The notes under the pieces are model-generated. The model had not been told where the DNA came from, made no database searches, and saw only the letters and a list, made by a program, of their open reading frames with translations. Below, piece after piece: positions 35,285-44,673 of a stretch of DNA of 55,443 nt. Positions within the stretch are counted from its first letter, which is position 1, and each line of letters starts with the position of its first letter. A program made the position numbers and the translations under genes. The DNA is from Sphingobacteriaceae bacterium (GTDB taxonomy: Bacteria; Bacteroidota; Bacteroidia; Sphingobacteriales; Sphingobacteriaceae): assembly GCA_947460875.1 (NCBI GenBank), contig CANHGR010000001.1, forward strand, positions 232,681-288,123. The letters run 5' to 3'.

Positions 35285-38200
35285 TTACATATTTCGACGG
35301 TACTGCCCACCGACTTCGTAAAGCGCCTTAGATATTTGTCCTAAAGAGCAATATTTACACGCTTCCATCAGACTCTCAAAGATATTTCTGTTTCCAATCG
35401 CTGTTTTTTGAAGTTCCCTTAGCAGATCTGGAGCTCTATCAGAATTTTTATCTTTGAATACTTCCAACGTTTCTATTTGGTATTTTTTCTCTTCTTCAGT
35501 TGCACGGATTACTTCGGATGGAACAATCGTTGGCGAACCATTCTTGTTCAAAAAGGTGTTAACGCCAACAATCGGATATTCACCATTATGCTTCAAAGTT
35601 TCATAATACAAAGACTCTTCCTGAATCTTGCTACGTTGATACATGGTTTCCATAGCGCCGAGAACACCGCCACGTTCATTTATGCGATTAAATTCTTCGA
35701 GCACGGCATTCTCAACCAGATCGGTCAGTTCTTCTATGATAAAAGCTCCTTGTAAGGGATTTTCATTTTTTGCAAGGCCGAGTTCTCGGTTAATAATTAG
35801 TTGGATAGCCATCGCCCTGCGCACAGATTCTTCTGTTGGAGTGGTAATTGCTTCATCATAAGCGTTGGTATGGAGCGAGTTGCAGTTGTCATATATCGCG
35901 TAAAGCGCCTGAAGGGTTGTTCGTATATCATTAAAGTCAATCTCTTGAGCATGGAGAGATCTTCCTGAAGTTTGAATATGGTACTTTAGCTTTTGCGAAC
36001 GCTCGTCTCCGTTGTACTTATATTTCATTGCCTTTGCCCAAATCCTTCGAGCGACTCTGCCTATGACAGAATATTCCGGATCGGTTCCATTAGAGAAGAA
36101 AAAAGATAGATTTTGAGCAAAATCATCAATATGCATTCCCCGGCTCAGATAATATTCTACAAACGTAAATCCATTGCTTAAGGTAAACGCAAGCTGAGTA
36201 ACAGGATTTGCACCCGCTTCCGCGATATGATAGCCCGAAACAGATACTGAATAGAAATTTTGCACCTTATTGTCAATAAAATATTGCTGTATATCGCCCA
36301 TCATCCGCAAAGCGAACTCGGTCGAAAAAATACAGGTATTTTGCGCCTGATCTTCTTTTAATATATCAGCCTGTACCGTTCCGCGCACGGAGGATATCGC
36401 ATGTTTTTTGATTTTTTCATAAACATCGGGTGGCAAAACCTGATCGCCCGTCACGCCGAGAAGCATCAATCCAAGTCCGTCATTTCCTTTCGGCAATTCA
36501 CTGTTATATTTGGGGGCACTGATGCCTTTAACTTTAAAAATGTCGTTAATCTTATGCTGTATTGTTTCAGTAAGTCCGTTTTCACGAATATATTTTTCAC
36601 ATTGCTGATCAATTGCTGTATTCATGAAAAAGCCCAGCAGCATGGGTGCTGGTCCGTTGATCGTCATAGAGACTGATGTGGCCGGGTGACAAAGATCAAA
36701 TCCCGAATAAAGCTTTTTAGCATCATCAAGCGTTGCAATACTAACGCCGGAATTGCCAATTTTGCCATAGATGTCTGGCCTCAAGCCCGGGTCTTCGCCG
36801 TAAAGTGTTACAGAATCAAATGCCGTTGATAAGCGATGTGCTGGTTGTTCAAAAGAAACATAATGAAAGCGTTTGTTAGTTCGCTCCGGACCACCTTCTC
36901 CGGCAAACATCCTAGTAGGATCTTCGCCCGCGCGCTTTAACGGAAAAACACCTGCTGCGTATGGAAATTCTCCGGGCACGTTTTCCGTTAATATCCAGCG
37001 TAAAATATCGCCCCAAGCTTTATATTTTGGAAGCGCAATTTTAGGGATTTGCAGTTTCGATAAAGATTCATAATACATTGCCTGTCGTATCTCTTTATCA
37101 CGCACCTTATATACAAATTCGTTCGCTGTGTATTTCTTAACCGTTTCAGGCCAATCTTGGAGCAATCGTTTACATTCTCCATTCAGGTTCTCTTCAAACT
37201 GTTTATAGAGAGTTTGAAGCTCGGCTGTTAGCTTTGTTTCGCCGATATCCAGAACTCCTTTTATATTATATAGCTGTTGCGCGATTATACATTGTCCATT
37301 AACCCATTCCGAATAGGTGCGATTCGCTTCGATTATCTCAGCGAGGTATCTGTTTCTGTTTGGAGGAATGATGTGAATTTTCTCAGATTGCTCCTTTGAA
37401 GCTTTGGATACGATTTTAAAATCAGCTCCAGTCTTTTCTTTGATCGTTTGAATCAGGGCTGTAAAAAGACTATTCATGCCCGGATCATTAAACTGCGAGG
37501 CCATCGTTGCAAACACCGGCAGGGTTTCATCCTTAGCGCCGAAAAGTTGATGGTTGCGCTTGTATTGCTTCCTCACGTCGCGTAAAGCATCTTCGGCGCC
37601 CCTTTTGTCGAACTTGTTGATCACAACAAGATCTGCAAAGTCGAGCATGTCAATCTTTTCCAGCTGCGTGGCTGCACCGAATTCGGGCGTCATTACATAT
37701 AAAGATACATCACAATGATCGGTGATCTCAGTATCTGATTGGCCAATACCCGAAGTTTCGACAATGATCAGATCAAAGCCGGCGGCTTTACAGGTGTCAA
37801 CAGATTCCTGCACATTTTTGGATAGCGCAAGGTTTGCCTGTCTTGTCGCTAGAGAACGCATATAAATTCGCGGGTTATTGATAGAATTCATCCGAATGCG
37901 ATCACCCAGCAGCGCACCACCGGTTTTACGTTTGGACGGATCTACTGAGATAATCGCAAGAGTTTTTTTTTCTTTTTCTGTAGCGATGAGGTAACGTCTC
38001 ACAAGCTCATCAACTAATGAAGATTTACCTGCACCACCGGTACCAGTAATTCCCAGAACCGGAATGGTTTTGCTGGAAATCAATTTATGAATCTGCGGAA
38101 GAATATTATCCGTTTCATCGGGATTGTTTTCAATGACAGAAATAGCCGTAGCTATAGCTTTTGGATCTTTTTTTGAAAGTTTAGCAAGTTCGCCGTTTAA

Positions 38201-38650
38201 TTTATGCAATGCCGGGCGATCGCATTTTTGAAGCATATCGTTAATCATTCCCTGCAGACCCATTTTTCGGCCATCATCCGGAGAATAAATTGAAGTTATC
38301 CCGTATTTCTTTAGTTCCTGAATTTCATGTGGCAGAATCACTCCCCCGCCACCGCCAAAAATTTTTATATGAGATGCCCCGCGTTCTTTTAGCAGGTCAT
38401 GCATATACTTGAAATATTCGAGATGACCTCCTTGGTAAGAAGTTAACGCAATCCCTTGCACATCTTCCTGAATGGCACAGTTAACAACTTCTTCGACAGA
38501 TCGGTTGTGGCCAAGATGAATAACCTCTGCACCCGAAGATTGCAGTATTCTTCGAATAATATTTATCGTAGCGTCATGCCCGTCAAACAACGAAGTTGCG
38601 GTTACAAAACGGATTTTATTTTTGGGTTTATATATTTCAACTGCTTCCAA
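35285..38650 (-). CDS. icmF: fused isobutyryl-CoA / methylmalonyl-CoA mutase (IcmF)
   Basis: A 1121-residue three-part enzyme. Residues 1-140 are a B12-binding domain with the cobalt-ligand His25 of [10 protein letters not shown]. Residues ~195-420 are a MeaI-type G domain (P-loop [12 protein letters not shown] at 200-211, [30 protein letters not shown]). The rest is the mutase barrel ([20 protein letters not shown]). A Phe in AGVFPLKR, where methylmalonyl-CoA mutases carry Tyr, fits isobutyryl-CoA mutase. It rearranges branched acyl-CoAs. Start is a TTG at 38650; no in-frame ATG is upstream. It abuts the WD40 gene with no spacer. Confidence 0.93.
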   Translation of the reverse strand: MEAVEIYKPKNKIRFVTATSLFDGHDATINIIRRILQSSGAEVIHLGHNRSVEEVVNCAIQEDVQGIALTSYQGGHLEYFKYMHDLLKERGASHIKIFGGGGGVILPHEIQELKKYGITSIYSPDDGRKMGLQGMINDMLQKCDRPALHKLNGELAKLSKKDPKAIATAISVIENNPDETDNILPQIHKLISSKTIPVLGITGTGGAGKSSLVDELVRRYLIATEKEKKTLAIISVDPSKRKTGGALLGDRIRMNSINNPRIYMRSLATRQANLALSKNVQESVDTCKAAGFDLIIVETSGIGQSDTEITDHCDVSLYVMTPEFGAATQLEKIDMLDFADLVVINKFDKRGAEDALRDVRKQYKRNHQLFGAKDETLPVFATMASQFNDPGMNSLFTALIQTIKEKTGADFKIVSKASKEQSEKIHIIPPNRNRYLAEIIEANRTYSEWVNGQCIIAQQLYNIKGVLDIGETKLTAELQTLYKQFEENLNGECKRLLQDWPETVKKYTANEFVYKVRDKEIRQAMYYESLSKLQIPKIALPKYKAWGDILRWILTENVPGEFPYAAGVFPLKRAGEDPTRMFAGEGGPERTNKRFHYVSFEQPAHRLSTAFDSVTLYGEDPGLRPDIYGKIGNSGVSIATLDDAKKLYSGFDLCHPATSVSMTINGPAPMLLGFFMNTAIDQQCEKYIRENGLTETIQHKINDIFKVKGISAPKYNSELPKGNDGLGLMLLGVTGDQVLPPDVYEKIKKHAISSVRGTVQADILKEDQAQNTCIFSTEFALRMMGDIQQYFIDNKVQNFYSVSVSGYHIAEAGANPVTQLAFTLSNGFTFVEYYLSRGMHIDDFAQNLSFFFSNGTDPEYSVIGRVARRIWAKAMKYKYNGDERSQKLKYHIQTSGRSLHAQEIDFNDIRTTLQALYAIYDNCNSLHTNAYDEAITTPTEESVRRAMAIQLIINRELGLAKNENPLQGAFIIEELTDLVENAVLEEFNRINERGGVLGAMETMYQRSKIQEESLYYETLKHNGEYPIVGVNTFLNKNGSPTIVPSEVIRATEEEKKYQIETLEVFKDKNSDRAPDLLRELQKTAIGNRNIFESLMEACKYCSLGQISKALYEVGGQYRRNM

Positions 38651-38760
38651 TGCTGTTCGACTAATTTGACTGGATGAATAGCGTCATCCAATGATAAAGG
38701 TACAAAGAAATAACTGTTCTATTGGTTTTGAGCACTGTAAGCCATCGCCTTTCTAAATCG

Positions 38761-38768
38761 TATCTTTG
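38761..38768 (+). promoter_or_regulatory. -7 element TATCTTTG of the radical SAM gene
   Basis: TATCTTTG matches TAnnTTTG and lies 17 bases before the TTG start at 38786. No -33 TTTG at 19-21 bases is seen. It supports the non-ATG start. Confidence 0.5.
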
Positions 38769-38785
38769 CAAAAAAAATATATAAT

Positions 38786-39748
38786 TTGGGAACCCCATTA
38801 GACTTCGGACAAAAGCCATATAACTCTTACGGAGCATATCTTAAAGAAAAGTATGATGGCAAGCGGGTTTTTAAAATAATCGCCGATGGCGGATTTACTT
38901 GCCCGAATCGCGATGGGAGCAAGGGGTATGGTGGATGCACGTATTGCAATGTAGATTCTTTTACACCTGAGCTTTCAAGATCTCTTCCAACTATTAGGGA
39001 GCAGATAGAGCAGGGCATGGAACGTGCAATTAAAGGCTATGCTGCCGAGAAGTTTATTATTTACTTTCAGCCCAATACCAATACCTATGCGCCCATTCAT
39101 TATCTAAAAATGCTTTATGATGAGGCCCTTAGCATTAATACCGAAAACATTGTAGGTCTTTCGGTAGGTACTCGCCCAGATTGTATCGATGCTGAAAAGG
39201 TTTCTTTGCTTGAAAGTTATTCCGATCGTTTCGATGTAGATCTGGAAATGGGGATGGAATCTATATATAACGAAACATTAGTAAAGATAAATCGGGGCTG
39301 CTCGCACGAAGAGCTTGAAAAGGCATTGACTCTTGCCAATAATTCGAAGCTTGACCTCTGTGTACATACGATATTTGGCTTCCCCTGGGAGACTCATGAG
39401 ATGATGTTGCGCTACGCGGATGAAATCAACCGCTTTCCACAGATAAAATTTATCAAATTGCACCATTTACACATAGTTGAAGGCTCAATTATGGGAGTGA
39501 AATACAAGAAAGAGCCATTTCATGTATTTTCTCTTGAAGAATATACGGATTTTTTATGTGAATTTATCCCACTACTGCGTCCAGATATTGTTATCCAACG
39601 ATTATTTGGAATTTCAGATTATGATCTACTTATTGCGCCAAACTGGAAGTTAAAGAAGTCCGAAATTCAACGATTTATCGACAAGGAGCTGGAAAACAGG
39701 GGAGCTTCGCAAGGATCTCATTATACAAAATTTCAAAAAGCGGTTTAA
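38786..39748 (+). CDS. radical SAM protein of the YhcC / TIGR01212 family
   Basis: A 320-residue protein starting at TTG 38786 (GTPLDFGQKPYNSYGAYLKEKY). The [4Fe-4S] Cys motif is the long-spaced CPNRDGSKGYGGCTYC of this family, not the usual C-x3-C-x2-C. Then come FIIYFQPNTNTYAP, SVGTRPDCID and HTIFGFPWETHEMM. The family binds S-adenosylmethionine; its substrate is not known. It stands alone on the plus strand, divergent from icmF. Confidence 0.88.
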   Translation: MGTPLDFGQKPYNSYGAYLKEKYDGKRVFKIIADGGFTCPNRDGSKGYGGCTYCNVDSFTPELSRSLPTIREQIEQGMERAIKGYAAEKFIIYFQPNTNTYAPIHYLKMLYDEALSINTENIVGLSVGTRPDCIDAEKVSLLESYSDRFDVDLEMGMESIYNETLVKINRGCSHEELEKALTLANNSKLDLCVHTIFGFPWETHEMMLRYADEINRFPQIKFIKLHHLHIVEGSIMGVKYKKEPFHVFSLEEYTDFLCEFIPLLRPDIVIQRLFGISDYDLLIAPNWKLKKSEIQRFIDKELENRGASQGSHYTKFQKAV

Positions 39749-39877
39749 GAGTATCATTTCGTTTCGACACATAAATTTAGAGCACTTTAGCGATATAATT
39801 TGGTATCCGCCTGGATTTCGATATAAAATTCTGTTATTTTTCTAATAAATTCTCGTTTTAATAACTAAATTTCTTTT

Positions 39878-39960
39878 ACAAACTTTTCTTTGGTCTTTTT
39901 TTGACTTTTTTTTTGACTTTTTGTCAAAAAATAGACCAAAAAATTAATAAAAGAGTTTGT
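39878..39960. repeat. nested inverted repeat upstream of amtB
   Basis: An outer ACAAAC (39878-39883) / GTTTGT (39955-39960) pair encloses TTTGGTC (39889-39895) / GACCAAA (39934-39940). Within these, TTTTTTGAC (39909-39917) and GTCAAAAAA (39923-39931) form a perfect 9-bp hairpin with loop TTTTT. A second TTTTTTTGAC copy at 39896-39905 can compete for the same partner. It could be a DNA operator or an RNA structure. Confidence 0.7.
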
Positions 39961-40048
39961 TTTATCTTGTTAGCTTCTTGAAAATGAGTAATTATTGAGT
40001 TTTTTTTCATAAAAAATTGAAATAAGTGTAAAATATTTAAAAATTTTG

Positions 40049-40056
40049 TACTTTTG
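40049..40056 (+). promoter_or_regulatory. -7 element TACTTTTG of amtB
   Basis: TACTTTTG matches TAnnTTTG and lies 53 bases before the amtB ATG. The -33 TTTG is lacking at the right distance, which would fit a promoter needing an activator. Confidence 0.55.
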
Positions 40057-40109
40057 TTGCCATAAACACATAGATCATCTTCACAATTCAAAACAAAAGA
40101 AAATCAAAC

Positions 40110-41510
40110 ATGAGTAAAAATACCTTGAGGCAAATTTTGCCATTTGTGATACTCTCTGCAGTAGCTGTTGCTTCAATTTTTGTTCCTTCCTTGCCGGATT
40201 TTGATGATGGAGGGGAAATGTATAATGGCGCCGACGTAGCTTGGATTATTGTTGCAACAGCACTTGTCTTTTTAATGACGCCTGGCCTTGCTTTCTTCTA
40301 TGGTGGAATGGTGCATAGGAAGAACGTAATCTCAACAATGATTAAAAGTGTGGTCGCAGCGGGTGTTGTAAGTGTGATGTGGATCGTAGTCGGCTTTAGT
40401 TTATCTTTTGGAAATTCAATAAATGGTATAATTGGGGATCCAACAACATTTTTATTTTTTAAAGGAGTAAACTCTGGTGCGCCTTGGAGTCTCGCGCCTA
40501 CCATCCCGCTTACATTATTTGCATTGTTTCAATTAATGTTTGCCATTATAACTCCCGGCCTGGTAGTCGGTGCTGTGGCTGAGCGGATACGTTTTACATC
40601 ATACACGCTTTTCATTGTTCTTTTTGGATTGTTTGTGTATGCGCCGCTTGCACATTGGAGTTGGCATCCAGATGGATTCCTCTTTCAGATGGGTGCACTG
40701 GATTTTGCTGGTGGAACGGTTGTGCACATTTCAGCTGGGTGTGCGGCATTAGCAGGTGCAATGGTTTTGAAGCGACGTAAAGCACATTTAGAACACCGAG
40801 AGATTCCACCGGCTAATATCCCATACGTGCTAATAGGTACTGGTTTGCTTTGGTTTGGCTGGTTCGGCTTCAATGCTGGTTCGGCACTCGGAGCAAACTC
40901 TTTAGCTGTTTCAGCGTTTGCTACTACGAATGTAGCAGCAGCTGCAGCGGGCTTGTCATGGATGTTTTTTGATGTTATCAGAAATAAAAAGCCTTCAGTT
41001 CTTGGATTTTGTATCGGTGCGGTTGTTGGTCTGGTGGCAATTACCCCCGGAGCAGGCTTTGTTGCAATACCGCAAAGTATTTTTATCGGCGCATTTGCGG
41101 CAGTAATTTCTAATCTGGCAGTTTACTGGAAATCTAAGTCAACACTTGATGATACCCTGGACGTTTTTCCATGCCATGGACTTGGCGGTATCGTTGGGAT
41201 GCTTTTAACAGGAGTTTTCGCAACAAAGACAGTAAACAGCGCCGGGGCAGATGGCTTGTTTTATGGTAACGTAGATTTCTTCCTGATACAACTAAAGGCA
41301 GTTACTATTGTCGTTGTGTACAGTTTTGTCGTATCGTACGGCATCTTTAAATTGATTAATTTGATTCAACCGATCCGCGTGTCAGAAGAGGACGAAGAAT
41401 TGGGCTTGGACGCATCTCAGCATAATGAGAAATATACTCAAGGAACCTTGTTGCTTAATGAAAACGGAAGGGTAATCGAAAAGGAAATAAAAATTTACGA
41501 AAAAGAGTAA
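40110..41510 (+). CDS. amtB: ammonium transporter
   Basis: A 466-residue AmtB/Mep/Rh channel with an N-terminal hydrophobic segment and about eleven membrane helices. The twin-histidine pore pair is His206 (GGTVVHISAG) and His356 (CHGLGGIVGM). The phenylalanine-gate segment and the motif GFNAGSALGANSLA are typical. It moves ammonium across the inner membrane. No glnK/PII gene is adjacent. The next gene, 53 bases downstream, is an outer-membrane porin-like gene, so uptake across both membranes may be coupled. Confidence 0.96.
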   Translation: MSKNTLRQILPFVILSAVAVASIFVPSLPDFDDGGEMYNGADVAWIIVATALVFLMTPGLAFFYGGMVHRKNVISTMIKSVVAAGVVSVMWIVVGFSLSFGNSINGIIGDPTTFLFFKGVNSGAPWSLAPTIPLTLFALFQLMFAIITPGLVVGAVAERIRFTSYTLFIVLFGLFVYAPLAHWSWHPDGFLFQMGALDFAGGTVVHISAGCAALAGAMVLKRRKAHLEHREIPPANIPYVLIGTGLLWFGWFGFNAGSALGANSLAVSAFATTNVAAAAAGLSWMFFDVIRNKKPSVLGFCIGAVVGLVAITPGAGFVAIPQSIFIGAFAAVISNLAVYWKSKSTLDDTLDVFPCHGLGGIVGMLLTGVFATKTVNSAGADGLFYGNVDFFLIQLKAVTIVVVYSFVVSYGIFKLINLIQPIRVSEEDEELGLDASQHNEKYTQGTLLLNENGRVIEKEIKIYEKE

Positions 41511-41563
41511 TCAATGAATCACCCTTAATTAATATAAATCTTAAACAATTTAAACACTTTATC

Positions 41564-42559
41564 ATGCTTAGAAAATTTACCCTAGTAGCCCTTTTGATGT
41601 CAAGTGTATCACTTGCTATGGCTCAAGACGAACCTCTCGCAATTTCAGGTTCTGTTGACACTTATTACAAATATGATTTTGCAAATGTTGCAAATATCGC
41701 AACAAGTTTTGCGTCAGATCACAATTCTGTTTCGTTAGGTATGCTTGATTTGGCACTCAAAAAGACCACCGGAAAAGCGTCTTTTGTGGGCGAATTGTCT
41801 TTCGGTCCAAGAGGTCAAAGTCAGTCTATTCCTGATGCTGATGCTGCCGGAAGCTCATTTAATATACAGAATCTGTATGCTTCATATGCATTCAGCGATA
41901 AATTCTCAATGACTGCTGGTTATATGGGGACTTTCGTAGGGTATGAAGTAATTTCTCCGGTTGGCAACTTCAATTACTCTACCTCTTATTTATTTACTAA
42001 TGGCCCATTCCAGAATGCCGGTATCAAAGCAAATCTTGCTCTTTCTGATAAAGTAGGGGTGATGGTAGGCTTGTTTAATGATTGGAACGTATATTCTGAT
42101 AACAACGGTGTTTCTGATTTTGGCGCACAATTATCACTTTCTCCGGCAGAAGGATGGTCTGCATATTTGAACGTTGTTACAGGAAAGCCATCAGGTACTA
42201 TTTTGGATTTGACAACTTCTTACCAAATAACTGATAAGTTTAAGTTGGGACTAAACCTTGCTGATTATGATGCTGCTACTACAGGTGGTTTTTCCGGTGG
42301 TGCACTTTATGCGCAATATGGTGTTATCGGAGTAAGAGCTGAAAGCTTTAAAGCCAAGGCTGGTTCTGGTTATACCTTTATAGCCGCTGATGAATCAGTT
42401 CTGGGTTTGACTTTTTCAGCTAATCTTAAATCTGGTGGTTTAACGTTCATTCCTGAGTTCAGAATTGACAATGGCTCTGCTGATATGTTCGTTAAAGAAG
42501 ATGGTTCAGCAACTAAGAGTGCTTCTCAGTTCTCTCTTTCTGCTGTATACGCGTTCTAA
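41564..42559 (+). CDS. outer-membrane beta-barrel (porin-like) protein
   Basis: A 331-residue protein with signal peptide MLRKFTLVALLMSSVSLAMA and cleavage before QDEPLAISGSVD. The rest is alternating strands typical of a barrel (ISGSVDTYYKYDFANV, ASFVGELSFGPRG, FSMTAGYMGTFVGYEVI) ending in a C-terminal aromatic (SLSAVYAF). It belongs to the Bacteroidota outer-membrane proteins often found next to amtB. Ammonium or small-solute passage is an inference from context. It is closed by a strong terminator. Confidence 0.85.
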   Translation: MLRKFTLVALLMSSVSLAMAQDEPLAISGSVDTYYKYDFANVANIATSFASDHNSVSLGMLDLALKKTTGKASFVGELSFGPRGQSQSIPDADAAGSSFNIQNLYASYAFSDKFSMTAGYMGTFVGYEVISPVGNFNYSTSYLFTNGPFQNAGIKANLALSDKVGVMVGLFNDWNVYSDNNGVSDFGAQLSLSPAEGWSAYLNVVTGKPSGTILDLTTSYQITDKFKLGLNLADYDAATTGGFSGGALYAQYGVIGVRAESFKAKAGSGYTFIAADESVLGLTFSANLKSGGLTFIPEFRIDNGSADMFVKEDGSATKSASQFSLSAVYAF

Positions 42560-42578
42560 TTAATAGATGGCATATTTG

Positions 42579-42611
42579 AAACCGCCGGCTTAATCCGGCG
42601 GTTTTTTTTTG
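42579..42611 (+). terminator. terminator of the amtB-porin unit
   Basis: AACCGCCGG / CCGGCGGTT stem with loop CTTAAT followed by nine T. A clear intrinsic terminator ~20 bases after the porin stop. Confidence 0.92.
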
Positions 42612-42613
42612 CT

Positions 42614-43198
42614 TGTGAAAGTCTACTTAATAATTTAGTTTCCCTAGTCGCTTCCGCTTCTTTTGCTCAAGTTACTTTACCGCTTGATGAGTGTGGTAAG
42701 TATATTTCTTACGAAGTGGTATAAGTAAGAGGACTATTGAAGGAATGTGTGGCTGGTAAGACCAAACGCTTTTCTCAAACCTTAGAGGGTATATCTCTGA
42801 GAGTTAAAAACTAAACCGATAGCAGCGTCAGTGGCAGCGGAGAAGTTATACTAACAAAACGCATTACGCTCTTGAGCCGACCTCTTGGGGCGCTTTTTTA
42901 TAATTTCGTATTTGAAATGAAGGATAATAGGGATTGGATGACAGATTTTAACTTTAGTCTTTACCATCGAAACCGTTATGGAAATTTTGTTCCTGTTTCA
43001 ACTTGAAGCATAGCATTTGAAACCGCACCTGGTAAACTTGGGAAGAAAGAGTGGGAGGGTTACATAGAACATACCTTAGAAAAGGCACAGCAATTTGGTG
43101 TCAGGTTTAAGGAGCAGGTGTTAATTGCCGAAATAAAGCCTACTGAGAATAGGGTAATTGCGACCGATAAACGGTATTCTACTGTACTATTTTGTTAG
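42614..43198 (+). pseudogene. secreted DUF4468-domain protein, decayed
   Basis: One reading frame runs from 42614 to the TAG at 43196-43198 with three internal stops but no frameshift. It reads ESLLNNLVSLVASASFAQVT (a lost-start signal peptide), PLDECGKYISYEVV, stop, LLKECVAGKTKRFSQTL, stop, VSGSGEVILTKRITLL, PLGALFYNFVFEMKDNRDW, FSLYHRNRYGNFVPV, stop, ETAPGKLGKKEWEGYIEHTL. The order 'signal peptide, PL.DENGKY..YEVV, ..VxxKDNRxxx' fits the DUF4468 family. The start codon is gone. Its 3' end overlaps the stop region of the YkuK-family gene on the other strand. Confidence 0.6.
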
Positions 43199-43652
43199 CG
43201 CAGGCAGAACTAGCAAAAGCCTCTGGCTTAGCTTTAAACACAAATCCCATACTTAGAATGTATCCCATTGCTTCGTGTAGAGCTTGATTGGATTTAAACA
43301 TAGGATTTGTATTGATATCAGCGTGGACTTCTAGATCTACATCATAAAGGTCTAATAAGTTGCAAAGCGAGTACGCTATTTCGATAGACTTTTGTACTTC
43401 CGTTAGCATACGTTCTTTAATACTCATTTTATGAGAACTGCGCTCTTGGTGGATAAACATAAAGCCCCCTTTTTGTTCTCGTAGAAAGACGATAACAGTT
43501 GCAAAATCTGTCATCGTGCCCTTTACCTGTGAATCTGTTCCAATGCAAACTTTAAGTTTATTGCCAAGCGCGTATTCACGTTCAATAACTTTTTCTACCT
43601 CCTGATGGATGGGCGTTTGGAGAATTTCTCCATTGAATTTCTTCCAGGTCAT
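43179..43652 (-). CDS. YkuK / DUF458 family RNase H-like protein
   Basis: A 157-residue protein with the DUF458 (YkuK) signature. KVCIGTDSQV near residue 35 carries the first acidic residue of an RNase H-like fold. ATVIVFLREQKGGFMFIHQE and DVDLEVHADINTNPMFKSNQ supply further acids. It probably binds or cuts nucleic acid, but the family has no settled function. It is intact between two decayed genes. Its last bases overlap the end of the DUF4468 remnant, so its stop may have been created by that junction. Confidence 0.82.
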   Translation of the reverse strand: MTWKKFNGEILQTPIHQEVEKVIEREYALGNKLKVCIGTDSQVKGTMTDFATVIVFLREQKGGFMFIHQERSSHKMSIKERMLTEVQKSIEIAYSLCNLLDLYDVDLEVHADINTNPMFKSNQALHEAMGYILSMGFVFKAKPEAFASSACANKIVQ

Positions 43653-43836
43653 GTCTGTTTAGCTAATGACCTTATTTACTGCAATATGCAATGAATTTGA
43701 GGTCTTCTAAAGATATACGATATCAACATCAAAAAGGGTAGAGTTTACTTTAAATATTTGTTAACATTTTAACCTTGGAAACCATTTGATGTAACGAAAC
43801 GTATTTAAAAAAGTAGTTCGCTGTAGATTAAAATAC

Positions 43837-44673
43837 ATGAAAAGCAGGTTCTTGCTATCATTAATTCTCTTTTTTACAGTTATATCTTGACAGACTGATA
43901 CGGAAAAGGACGTGTTAATTTCTCAAGGTCTGACTGAGATGGCTGATACCGAAAATTAACTGAATAGAATGAATATTTAGTTGCCGGCAAACCATAACTC
44001 GAACTATTATGTTAGTTGATAGAGGATTCTGATACGCAGGAAATAAAAATGAGTTAGTACTGACTCCAGCTATTTCATAGATCAAGGTTTTGCATGCATT
44101 TCCATGAATTATAAGCTAACTCAAACAGCTGATAATCATGCATATCCTGCACAAATAGACATGTTGCGAAGGCAATTTAATTTCTTAGGTATCTGCAGAA
44201 GCATCTGAATTTAGTATATCATCCAGTGAATTTGGCCTAATGGGTGTAAGCGCGGGCGCATAAATTGCTATGTTATATAGCTATACTGCTAACTCAAACG
44301 GAAAAGCGTAATAGTGCTCGCAGGCCTCCAAGATCCTGCCAATTTACGTAATGTTTCACCGGCATTGGTTCAAGTTGTAACTTGTTTCGTTGTTGTGGCC
44401 CCGGAAAAAATCACGGTGTAGGTGCTCAATCAAGTCCAGATTTTCATGTTAAACCATCTTACGTTCCAACCCTAATTTTCCATGGTAACCTCGACAGCAT
44501 CGTGCCTTATCAGCAATCGAACACCCTAAAAGCCAAAATCAAGAGTTTTAATGTGAAAACGAACGGCGTTTCTTAGACAAAGTTTAGTATGACTTCAAAG
44601 ACCCATCGATCGTTAAATGATATACTTGAAGAATCAGCCGGTCGGTTTGAAGATAGGATAAATTTTCTGCCGG
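43837..44673 (+). pseudogene. alpha/beta-hydrolase lipoprotein gene, decayed
   Basis: The frame starts with an intact signal peptide (MKSRFLLSLILFFTVIS), then a TGA at 43888-43890 exactly where a lipobox Cys (TGC) would be, then QTDTEKDVLISQGLTEM. Later pieces read YKLTQTADNHAYPAQIDM, SEFGLMGVSAGA (nucleophile elbow G-x-S-x-G), IAMLYSYTANSNGK and VPTLIFHGNLDSIVPYQQS, the acid-loop region of secreted esterases. Many stops and frame changes separate them. Intact parents are lipid-anchored carboxylesterases. The exact 3' end is uncertain. Confidence 0.65.

Larger units (their letters stand above)
39749..40109. other. A/T-rich regulatory gap upstream of amtB
   Basis: A 361-base region with no gene. 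It holds a nested inverted repeat (39878-39960) and a -7 element (40049-40056), listed separately. The remainder is very A/T-rich, with no reading frame of note. Confidence 0.6.

Noticed and set aside
43007-43198. Thioredoxin-reductase-like fragment (FETAPGKLGKKEWEGYIEHT)
   Set aside because: The frame is continuous with the DUF4468 remnant upstream, which explains it better; no FAD or NAD motif is present.
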